A stretch of 5,796 nt of DNA from Gammaproteobacteria bacterium. Its GTDB lineage: Bacteria > Pseudomonadota > Gammaproteobacteria > GRL18. Both the position numbers and the translations under genes were made by a program. Position 1 is the stretch's first letter, and each line of letters starts with the position of its first letter. The notes beneath the pieces were generated by a model, which searched no databases, was not told the DNA's origin, and saw only the letters and a program-made list of their open reading frames with translations. Location: contig JAGLFC010000137.1 of NCBI GenBank assembly GCA_023144715.1, positions 1-5,796 on the forward strand, written 5' to 3'. Shown one piece after another: positions 1-5,507 of the stretch.

Positions 1-42
1 TTAAATTTTTATGTGACAAATGAAATAAACACTAACAATATA

Positions 43-876
43 TTAACCATTTGAATATAAAGGAGAAATATTTTTTCCTTGGGCAATAAAACCTGTTAAT
101 TTTTTTGGTAATTTTAATAAAATTTGCTCTGCTTTACGTTTTGTAGGCAGTGTAGCAAAGACACATGAGCCAGTGCCTGTCATCCGTGCTGGTGAAAATT
201 GATTTAACCATTGCATTGTTTCTGCTACTTCTGGATATAATTGGCTCACAATCGATTCACACACATTACTACCCTTCCCCATAAAAAAATCATCCATAGT
301 TATGGGGAGACAATTTCTTTGTAAATCAGGATTAGAAAATACTTCCGCAGTTGAAATATTGATAGAAGGAATGACAATAATAAACCAAGGTTCATCGAGT
401 TCAATGGCAGTCAATTGATCGCCAACCCCTTCCGCCCAAGCCGCTACACCATGCACAAAAATAGGTACATCAGCCCCTAACTGTACACCTAATTGTGCTA
501 GAGTGTCATTATCTAAATTTAATTTCCAAAGTGTGTTTAATGCCACTAAGGTTGTTGCCGCATCACTACTACCTCCACCGAGTCCTCCACCCATCGGTAA
601 ACGTTTCGTAATATTTATTTGTGCGCCTAAAGAGCATTGTGTGTATTGTTGCAGTAATCGAGCCGCTCGTACCACTAAATCATCTTCTGGTTGAAGACCA
701 ACAATAGGATTATTATGTAAAATTTCATTATGCTTTAATACATGAAAATACAGCTCATCAGAATAATTCAAAAATTGAAAAACAGTTTGTAATTCATGAT
801 AACCATCTTGTCTTTGACCTGTGATATGCAAAAAATGATTCACTTTTGCAGGGGCTAACCATATCTTATTACTCAT
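43..876 (-). CDS. ispE: 4-diphosphocytidyl-2-C-methyl-D-erythritol kinase
   Basis: IspE is the cytoplasmic GHMP kinase of the MEP (non-mevalonate) isoprenoid pathway. It uses ATP to phosphorylate the 2-hydroxyl of CDP-methylerythritol. The 277 residues match the usual family length (E. coli about 283). Visible motifs are the N-terminal PAKVN (residues 9-13, with Lys11 at the catalytic lysine position), the glycine-rich ATP loop PMGGGLGGGSSDAA (94-107), GADVPIF with the catalytic Asp at 136, and the C-terminal GHMP motif TGTGSC (233-238). No key residue is missing. It is the last gene of the unit; its ATG lies inside the end of lolB, in an 8-nt overlap (869-876), and no strong Shine-Dalgarno site precedes it, so translation is probably coupled to lolB. 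The tRNA-Gln and prs genes that often follow ispE in gammaproteobacteria are not in the 42 nt left in the window. The identification is secure. Confidence 0.98.
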   Translation of the reverse strand: MSNKIWLAPAKVNHFLHITGQRQDGYHELQTVFQFLNYSDELYFHVLKHNEILHNNPIVGLQPEDDLVVRAARLLQQYTQCSLGAQINITKRLPMGGGLGGGSSDAATTLVALNTLWKLNLDNDTLAQLGVQLGADVPIFVHGVAAWAEGVGDQLTAIELDEPWFIIVIPSINISTAEVFSNPDLQRNCLPITMDDFFMGKGSNVCESIVSQLYPEVAETMQWLNQFSPARMTGTGSCVFATLPTKRKAEQILLKLPKKLTGFIAQGKNISPLYSNG

Positions 877-1504
877 CGTTTTCTATATGCCAATTTGTCA
901 CAATTAATTTTATTTTCATATTTTTACTGATTGCAATAATTTTTTTAGGCAATAGAACAACTTTCCCTAAGGGATAATCAACAGACATTCTTTTGGCATA
1001 TTCAATCTGCCACCCTGATTGAATGATTTTCTTAATATGTTGTTGCTTATTATAATGAATCTCAGTAGGTATATTTGGATCACTTTGTCCGTGTAACCAA
1101 TACTTTAAAGAAGTGACAGGAAATTTCCAGCCTGTTTCTTGATAGATAAGCTGTTCTAAATTATGACCAACTTTTTTAGCTTTAGGTGTTTCTAATACTA
1201 TTTGATTATTTGTTTGACTGACTTGTAACTCAGTTTCGCCTAAAGGTCCTGTAAAACTGATTTGAAAATCATCATATTTCTGAACCCAACGAAATTTTGC
1301 GTACCAATTATTTTCTTCATTCGTAAGACTGATACGACCATTAATCGTCCAAACTTGAGCAATATCTATATCAGGTGATTCTATTAACGGTACATTTTTT
1401 TGCTCTTTTGCTACATTACTACAGGCTGATAAAAATAATACAATTAATGCAATAAATAATTGTTGTTTAAGATATTTTTTTTGAATTTTATTATTAATCA
1501 GCAT
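869..1504 (-). CDS. lolB: outer-membrane lipoprotein receptor LolB
   Basis: LolB accepts lipoproteins from the periplasmic carrier LolA and inserts them into the inner leaflet of the outer membrane; it is itself a lipoprotein. The 211-residue product has a basic N-terminus, a hydrophobic stretch (about 16-25) and a lipobox LSAC with Cys28 as the lipidated residue. Ser at +2 is compatible with outer-membrane sorting. The mature part shows family landmarks: Trp52 followed by NGR (55-57), an FRW segment (71-73) and a GPLG loop (86-89). Leu88 aligns with E. coli mature Leu68, the exposed residue needed for lipoprotein insertion (established knowledge). A YWLHG segment follows further on. The ATG lies inside the end of the upstream TPR gene (11-nt overlap, 1494-1504), and its stop overlaps the ispE start, so all three genes are likely co-transcribed and translationally coupled. 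Confidence 0.95.
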   Translation of the reverse strand: MLINNKIQKKYLKQQLFIALIVLFLSACSNVAKEQKNVPLIESPDIDIAQVWTINGRISLTNEENNWYAKFRWVQKYDDFQISFTGPLGETELQVSQTNNQIVLETPKAKKVGHNLEQLIYQETGWKFPVTSLKYWLHGQSDPNIPTEIHYNKQQHIKKIIQSGWQIEYAKRMSVDYPLGKVVLLPKKIIAISKNMKIKLIVTNWHIENDE

Positions 1505-3278
1505 AATTTAAATAGTGTGCCATTGTTGTTTTTAAAACAGCATGTTCGGGATGTTTTTTTAATGCTATTTGCCATATTTGAGTTGCTTCACCCGTCTTTC
1601 CTATGACCCAGAGAACTTCTCCATAATGGGCTGCAATTTCAGGATCAGCATCCTTATCATAAGCTTGTTTTAAATAATGAACAGCTTGATCGGGTTGATT
1701 CATTTTATACAAAACCCAACCCATGCTGTCTAATATAGCCACATCATTGGGCTTGAGTGTTAAGGCATGTTTAATATATTGTAATGCTTCTTCATAGCGA
1801 GTCGTTTTATCAGCCAAAATATAGCCTAAAGCATTTAATACCTGAGCATCATCAGGATCTTTTTTTAAGATAATATGAAGATCTTTTTCTAAAAGATCCA
1901 TATAACCAAATTTATCAGCCAACATTGCACGACCATAACGAATATCATAATTATCAGGCTCAAGTGCTAATGCTTCACTATAAACCGCATACGCTTTTTG
2001 ATAATCATCCATTTGTGCATACACTTCTGCTTTGAGATGAAGTATATCAACTGCCTTTTTACTGCCTTGTTCTGCATGTTCAAGCAATTTAAACGCTTGA
2101 TCAAATTTTTTCTGTTTGCTATAAACAAGAACTAAGTTTTGATAAGCTTCAAAAGTATATTTACCACTACTGACTCGTTTAAACCATCGTTCAGATTCTG
2201 CATAATTATTTCTACTGACTTCAAGTTGCCCAATAAAGTAAGCAGCTTCACTAGCATATAATTTATGAGAATATAGGCGTTTAAGATATTTTTTTGCATC
2301 ATCTAAATTACCTATCTCTATAGATAAAAGACTAATTGTAAACAGCATTTCTGGTGATAGTTCTTTTTTTGCTAATTGATGAATTTCCTGTTCAGCCTGT
2401 TGATAATTGTTATTGACTGTCAATAAACGAGCAAGTTCTAATCTAAAAGCAACATTATTGGGCAACTCTTTTAATATTGTTTGCAATACTTCAATTGCCT
2501 GTGACATTTTCTTTTGTTTTTTTAAAAGATCAATTTTTAATCTTAATGCACTCATATTGTTAGGATCTTTACTTAATATGTTTTCTAAATAATCTTTTGC
2601 CTTAGGATAATCAGAAAATTTAATCGCTAATCTTGCCTGATAAACCTTAACAAGAATTTGTTTATCATATTGATCAGTGACCTGAGAAAAAATATGGGTG
2701 GCACGTGTTTGATCATCAATTGATTCGACAATAGTAGCCACTTGTTTAAGACCATCGTTTATATTATCACTCAAAGTAATAATTTTCTTTAAATACACAA
2801 TAGCCTGCTCATCTTTCTTTTGTGAAATTAAAGAAGAGGCATAAATCTGCTGTACATCATTATTATCAGGTTCTATCTTGGACCATAATGCAACAGATTT
2901 AAAAGTTTGCTCTTCATTTTTGGAAAATAACGTTACTCGTGTTGCTTTTCTTGCTAAACGAGCATCCTGTGTCATTTGTGCAGAAGCATAATATTTCTCA
3001 AATGCTAATTCATAGTCATTACGCTGCAAAGCTATTTCAGCGACTAATAAATCATAAAGTAACGTTGCTGTAAATTCTTGAACGACACTCACTTTTTTAT
3101 CTGGGTGGTTAGTTTGAAGGGGAAGCACTTTGACTTCATGTTGTTGTTTTTCTGGTATAAGTAAAATAGTTTCATTTTGACTTATTTTTTTATGTGCATC
3201 TATCGCACAACTACTTATAAATACATTTATTATCAATATAACAAATATTTTGGATGTTATAACATATTGAACAGACAT
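1494..3278 (-). CDS. TPR-repeat outer-membrane lipoprotein, LbcA-like
   Basis: This 594-residue protein is made almost entirely of tetratricopeptide repeats. The N-terminus is a lipoprotein signal: a hydrophobic segment (about 11-20) and lipobox ISSC with Cys24 as the lipidated residue and Ala at +2. A short polar linker follows, then helical repeats from about residue 70 to the end. The C-terminal part is the best conserved: LNALGYILADKTTRYEEA from residue 481, then ILDSMGWVLY (about 515-524) and DPEIAAHYGEVLW (about 545-557). By family and by position upstream of lolB-ispE it corresponds to P. aeruginosa PA4667/LbcA, a lipoprotein that binds the protease CtpA and helps it degrade peptidoglycan cross-link hydrolases. 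That this protein does the same is inference; no CtpA gene is in the window. The ATG at 3278 has a GGAG site 5 nt upstream (3284-3287). It is the first gene of the unit. Confidence 0.88.
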   Translation of the reverse strand: MSVQYVITSKIFVILIINVFISSCAIDAHKKISQNETILLIPEKQQHEVKVLPLQTNHPDKKVSVVQEFTATLLYDLLVAEIALQRNDYELAFEKYYASAQMTQDARLARKATRVTLFSKNEEQTFKSVALWSKIEPDNNDVQQIYASSLISQKKDEQAIVYLKKIITLSDNINDGLKQVATIVESIDDQTRATHIFSQVTDQYDKQILVKVYQARLAIKFSDYPKAKDYLENILSKDPNNMSALRLKIDLLKKQKKMSQAIEVLQTILKELPNNVAFRLELARLLTVNNNYQQAEQEIHQLAKKELSPEMLFTISLLSIEIGNLDDAKKYLKRLYSHKLYASEAAYFIGQLEVSRNNYAESERWFKRVSSGKYTFEAYQNLVLVYSKQKKFDQAFKLLEHAEQGSKKAVDILHLKAEVYAQMDDYQKAYAVYSEALALEPDNYDIRYGRAMLADKFGYMDLLEKDLHIILKKDPDDAQVLNALGYILADKTTRYEEALQYIKHALTLKPNDVAILDSMGWVLYKMNQPDQAVHYLKQAYDKDADPEIAAHYGEVLWVIGKTGEATQIWQIALKKHPEHAVLKTTMAHYLNYAD

Positions 3279-3329
3279 TTTTTCTCCGAATTAATGCATA
3301 TAATTCATTAATTCACTTAATTTTCTTTT

Positions 3330-3335
3330 ATTATA
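3330..3335 (-). promoter_or_regulatory. candidate -10 box for the TPR-lolB-ispE operon
   Basis: On the minus strand this is a perfect TATAAT about 52 nt upstream of the TPR gene start. No convincing -35 box lies 16-18 nt further upstream (the sequence there is an A-run), and a TTGTAT at 3348-3353 is too close at 12 nt. The region is very AT-rich, so a chance match is possible. The placement between two minus-strand operons makes a promoter here reasonable. Confidence 0.4.
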
Positions 3336-3353
3336 AAGTCTTATACTATACAA

Positions 3354-3394
3354 TTTTTCTTTTTTAAGAAAGAAATTATTGTATTTAAAATACA
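3354..3394. repeat. two short AT-rich inverted repeats in the spacer after the anti-sigma gene
   Basis: The first pairs TTTCTT (3356-3361) with AAGAAA (3366-3371) around a TTTT loop and extends to 8 bp with a G-U pair. The second is a near-continuous palindrome, TGTATTT and AAATACA (3380-3394), with one central base. Both lie between the end of the anti-sigma gene (3416) and the TPR operon promoter region. They could form a weak terminator for the sigma operon or a binding site, but the G+C-poor stems and lack of a proper U-tract make a standard Rho-independent terminator unconvincing. Chance in AT-rich DNA is a real alternative. Confidence 0.3.
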
Positions 3395-3415
3395 TAATTA
3401 ATTGTTTACTTAATT

Positions 3416-4138
3416 TTAAATAACCCAAGTTAAATTTTGCTTAATTTTCAGTTGAGTATCAGTGACTAATTGTGATTGTTCAGCAATAATTGCAATACTT
3501 CCTTTTTTTGTTGGGTAAAGTATACCTTGATAGTGATTATCCACCAACTTAGCCACTTCATTAATAGGTTGTTTGGGTAAAAGTATAATAGTTACCAAGC
3601 CCTTGGGAGTATTTAATACAATATGCACACCTGTTTTACCACCAACAATACAATGCCCCAAAAAAGAGACATTGCCAATAGGCCCTTTTAATTTACCGCC
3701 ATAAGGTGCAAGCATGGTATCAATACTACTTTTAGGTACACCCATTTCTACCTGAACATTAAGTGCATGAGTATCTTCATATATATGAGTCATGACCTGT
3801 TGTGCTAATTGTTCACTATTAAGACCAGAAGGAATAAATAACAGTTTACTACCAAGCAGTATAATAAAAATAGTCGCAACGCTGGCAAGTAATCGTTTAA
3901 TTCCTCTTTTTTTGTGTGATATTTGTTTGTGTTGATTAAGTTGTTGATTAAGGATCAGTCGTTCAGCTAAATTTTCAGGAATATTGACATTAAGAGTCTG
4001 ATTGAGTTTCTGATTAAACCGCTGTTGTTCCTGAACAAATTGGCGATTAAAAGAAGTTTGTTGTTGTTTTTGTAAAAATTGAGGTTCTTGAGTCTCTGGG
4101 TTGATCGTGGCATTTTTTCTAAACTCAAGATCATCCAA
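3416..4138 (-). CDS. probable anti-sigma factor, DUF3379-family membrane protein
   Basis: This 240-residue protein has the length and layout of the DUF3379 family, which is encoded next to ECF sigma factors in gammaproteobacteria. The N-terminal part (1-82) is polar, strikingly Gln-rich (about 17-72) and presumably cytoplasmic, where it would bind the sigma factor. One transmembrane helix spans about 83-102, preceded by a basic cluster HKKRGIKR (75-82), which predicts N-in topology. The periplasmic part (103-240) has GNVSFLGHC (155-163), then GVHIVL (170-175) and VTIILLP (182-188), the best-conserved-looking block. Cys163 appears to be the only cysteine; His118, His124, His162 and His172 are also there. 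What it senses is unknown. It starts at TTG 4138, 24 nt after the sigma gene stop; an ATG 4 nt inside is out of frame. The anti-sigma role is inferred from family and operon position. Confidence 0.82.
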   Translation of the reverse strand: MDDLEFRKNATINPETQEPQFLQKQQQTSFNRQFVQEQQRFNQKLNQTLNVNIPENLAERLILNQQLNQHKQISHKKRGIKRLLASVATIFIILLGSKLLFIPSGLNSEQLAQQVMTHIYEDTHALNVQVEMGVPKSSIDTMLAPYGGKLKGPIGNVSFLGHCIVGGKTGVHIVLNTPKGLVTIILLPKQPINEVAKLVDNHYQGILYPTKKGSIAIIAEQSQLVTDTQLKIKQNLTWVI

Positions 4139-4146
4139 TGGATAAA

Positions 4147-4152
4147 CTCCTT
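4147..4152 (-). promoter_or_regulatory. strong ribosome binding site fixing the TTG start of the anti-sigma gene
   Basis: The minus strand reads AAGGAG, ending 8 nt before the TTG at 4136-4138, which is ideal spacing. It supports the non-ATG start and lies in the 24-nt gap after the sigma gene, so the anti-sigma factor can be translated independently of its partner. Confidence 0.75.
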
Positions 4153-4162
4153 ATTTTTCAGA

Positions 4163-4741
4163 TTAAGTATAAGTTTGCAATAGTTCTTTGCTTAATTGCA
4201 ATTTAAGTTGTTTTCGTGCTCTAAACAAACGAGTATTAACAGTATTTACATTTAGTTTGAGTTCATCAGCAATTTCGCTTGTTTTGTAACCACCAATAGT
4301 TTGCAATAATAATGGTTCTCGATATTCGATCTCAAGGTTAAATATCGCCTGATGTAATTGTTGATTTTCAATGATTTGTTCAGGTGCTGGAGTAAATGTA
4401 TCTTCAATTGCTACCTCATCAATATCTACCAGATCAAAACGCTTACGTTCAAAACGGCGAGCATTTTCTCGGCGTAAAATAGTAATCAGCCAACTTTTTG
4501 CCTTTTTTTCATCTTCTAGCTGATCAAACGCTTTCCAAGCCCTTAAAAAGGTCTCTTGTAGCAAATCATCCGCAATCGAACGATGACGACATAACCAATA
4601 AGCAAAACGATACAGATCGCCTGAATAAGCTTTCACTAATGTTTCAAAGCGTTTTTGTCGACTTACTCCCCTACAGACCGACTTTTTAGTAGTTTTCTTT
4701 CCAAAAATTGTTTTTGTATTAAATAGTGTTCTATTCAGCAT
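4163..4741 (-). CDS. ECF-subfamily RNA polymerase sigma-70 factor
   Basis: This 192-residue protein has the two-domain structure of an ECF sigma factor. Region 2 covers about residues 32-101, with DLLQETFLRAW (59-69) as the core-binding and -10-recognition helix and SWLITILRRENARRFERKR (83-101) as region 2.4. An acidic linker (about 103-125) leads to region 4 (about 127-186), whose helix-turn-helix includes YKTSEIADELKLNVNTVNTRLFRARKQL. The SWLITILRRENARRFERK segment and the following DUF3379 gene place it with the gammaproteobacterial ECF type paired with DUF3379 anti-sigma factors. The first 30 residues are a basic extension (one Cys, at 23) before region 2, longer than I expect for this type. 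The chosen ATG has only a weak GAAG-type site, but no in-frame ATG, GTG or TTG occurs between it and region 2. It probably directs an envelope stress regulon; its targets are not shown by the sequence. Confidence 0.93.
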   Translation of the reverse strand: MLNRTLFNTKTIFGKKTTKKSVCRGVSRQKRFETLVKAYSGDLYRFAYWLCRHRSIADDLLQETFLRAWKAFDQLEDEKKAKSWLITILRRENARRFERKRFDLVDIDEVAIEDTFTPAPEQIIENQQLHQAIFNLEIEYREPLLLQTIGGYKTSEIADELKLNVNTVNTRLFRARKQLKLQLSKELLQTYT

Positions 4742-4780
4742 AATTTCTTCACAAAGTTATTAAAATAAAAAATCAATATT

Positions 4781-4809
4781 GTTATAGAGTCCCTTCATAT
4801 CAGTGTAAA
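4781..4809 (-). promoter_or_regulatory. sigma-70-type promoter for the sigma / anti-sigma operon
   Basis: On the minus strand a -35 box TTTACA (4804-4809, 5 of 6 to TTGACA) is followed after exactly 17 nt by a -10 box TATAAC (4781-4786, 5 of 6 to TATAAT). Transcription would start near 4774, giving a leader of about 33 nt. It implies basal transcription of the sigma gene by the housekeeping holoenzyme rather than strict autoregulation. Confidence 0.65.
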
Positions 4810-4836
4810 GGAATTGTATTTTTTTAGTAGTTCGGA
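4810..4836 (+). promoter_or_regulatory. possible ECF-type promoter facing the bufferin-like gene
   Basis: The plus strand reads GGAATTG (4810-4816), then 15 nt, then TCGGA (4832-4836). This is loosely like the sigma-E pattern of a GGAACTT -35 box and a TCTGA -10 box. It would start transcription near 4843, just before the inverted repeat, and give a leader of about 170 nt before the gene at 5013. The match is partial and the true target sequence of this sigma factor is unknown, so this is a weak inference. Confidence 0.25.
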
Positions 4837-4845
4837 TAATACCTA

Positions 4846-4885
4846 CTGATCGTTAATACAATGAAATATTTTTATTAACGATCAG
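4846..4885. repeat. 13-bp perfect inverted repeat in the divergent intergenic region
   Basis: CTGATCGTTAATA (4846-4858) is the exact reverse complement of TATTAACGATCAG (4873-4885), with a 14-nt AT-rich loop between. No T-run follows the right arm on the plus strand (GTCTAGTAAA), so it does not look like a plus-strand terminator. It lies upstream of the sigma gene promoter on one side and about 130 nt before the bufferin-like gene on the other. It may be an operator for a dimeric regulator or, if the upstream promoter is real, a hairpin at the 5' end of the mRNA. Confidence 0.7.
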
Positions 4886-4918
4886 GTCTAGTAAAATAAG
4901 CCTATCATCAGCGTATTA

Positions 4919-4970
4919 TTATGCTTAAATGATTTATAGTGGGCTCAATGATAATAAAATTATGCTAAAT
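4919..4970 (+). repeat. near-perfect 12-nt direct repeat upstream of the bufferin-like gene
   Basis: TTATGCTTAAAT (4919-4930) recurs as TTATGCTAAAT (4960-4970) with one T deleted; the copies start 41 nt apart, about four helical turns. The second copy contains an extended -10-like TGCTAAATT (4963-4971) that could serve the gene at 5013, though no good -35 box precedes it. It may be a pair of regulator sites, or chance in AT-rich DNA. Confidence 0.4.
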
Positions 4971-5012
4971 TCTTAGCCATTTTATCTAATAAAAACAATT
5001 AAGGATACAATA

Positions 5013-5264
5013 ATGGGAAAGACTAAAAAAATAATACTGACTAGCTTATTTGCAATGGCTCTGGCTACAATAGGTTCAACAGCTCACGCTGGCAAACCTG
5101 GTTTTGAAAAATGTCAAGGCATTGCTAAAGCAGGTATGAATGACTGCGGTACGAGTAAACATGCTTGTGCAGGTATGGCTAAAACTGATGCTGATCCTGA
5201 AGAGTGGGTTTATGTACCAGAAGGTACTTGTGCCAAAATTGCTGGAAACAAAGGCAACAAATAA
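5013..5264 (+). CDS. bufA1: DUF2282 family bufferin-1-like secreted peptide (BufA1-like)
   Basis: This is an 83-residue exported small protein. A Sec signal peptide (basic MGKTKK, then a hydrophobic core to about residue 20) ends at a clear AHA cleavage site after residue 26. The mature part carries four cysteines (34, 45, 52, 73) in the DUF2282 pattern: EKCQG, KAGMNDC, HACAG, then EEWVYVPEGTC. In characterised bufferins (Caulobacter Buf1) these are RiPP precursors: BufB (DUF692/MNIO enzyme) with BufC converts the two central cysteines to thiooxazoles, the outer two form a disulfide, and the product buffers copper in the periplasm. That chemistry here is inferred from the family. The ATG has an AAGGA site 7 nt upstream (5001-5005). 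The gene is divergent from an ECF sigma operon, a context known for bufferins. No bufB or bufC follows in the window, and a probable terminator comes 25 nt after the stop. Confidence 0.88.
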   Translation: MGKTKKIILTSLFAMALATIGSTAHAGKPGFEKCQGIAKAGMNDCGTSKHACAGMAKTDADPEEWVYVPEGTCAKIAGNKGNK

Positions 5265-5289
5265 CCCTATTGATATAATATACGACCCA

Positions 5290-5330
5290 GAAGTATTAGG
5301 ACATTGTCTAAGCCTAATACTTCTTTCAAT
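5290..5330 (+). terminator. probable Rho-independent terminator after the bufferin-like gene
   Basis: GAAGTATTAGG (5290-5300) pairs perfectly over 11 bp with CCTAATACTTC (5313-5323) around a 12-nt loop. The right arm runs into TTTCAATTTC, a broken T-rich tract. It begins 25 nt after the stop codon at 5264. The stem is good and the tract imperfect, so termination is likely but may be leaky. Confidence 0.65.
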
Positions 5331-5447
5331 TTCACCTCATTCTTTGAATATTAAAATAATCACAAGAAATAGGCTTAAAACTTGACTTTTTATATAATGT
5401 GTTAAAACTCAATATTACTCTTTCAAAATAAAATAAATCATTTATAC

Positions 5448-5475
5448 TTGATTCTCTCTATTTAAAGCTTATAAC
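5448..5475 (+). promoter_or_regulatory. sigma-70-type promoter for the membrane protein gene at the right edge
   Basis: TTGATT (5448-5453, 4 of 6) is followed after 16 nt by TATAAC (5470-5475, 5 of 6). Transcription would start near 5482, about 26 nt before the TTG start at 5508. Together with the terminator at 5290-5330 it suggests this gene is a separate transcription unit. The rest of 5331-5447 is AT-rich and shows no other gene. Confidence 0.5.
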
Positions 5476-5507
5476 ATGCTATCACTTATAATAAAGGTTA
5501 ATATCAT

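Noticed and set aside
1..42. Possible tRNA-Gln downstream of ispE
   Set aside because: The 42 nt are AT-rich and show no tRNA arms or G+C-rich stem; the gene, if present, is outside the window.
503..694. 63-codon plus-strand open frame opposite ispE
   Set aside because: It is antisense to the conserved IspE glycine-rich ATP loop; its proline run is just the complement of glycine codons.
2407..2592. 61-codon plus-strand open frame opposite the TPR gene
   Set aside because: It is antisense to clear TPR coding sequence and has no recognisable motif or ribosome binding site.
1494..3278. TPR repeats as a DNA-level tandem array
   Set aside because: The repeats are diverged at the nucleotide level; the periodicity is in the protein fold, not in recent DNA duplication. 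No CRISPR-like or IS-like repeats were seen.
4498..4689. 63-codon plus-strand open frame opposite the sigma factor gene
   Set aside because: It lies antisense to conserved region 2 of the sigma factor, with no independent support.
5140..5385. 81-codon plus-strand open frame overlapping the bufferin-like gene and its terminator
   Set aside because: It overlaps a well-supported gene in another frame, has no ribosome binding site of its own, and its second half reads through the terminator hairpin.
5382..5398. TTGACT followed by TATAAT as a promoter upstream of the right-edge gene
   Set aside because: The boxes are individually good but only 5 nt apart, so they cannot act together; the pair at 5448-5475 has correct spacing.
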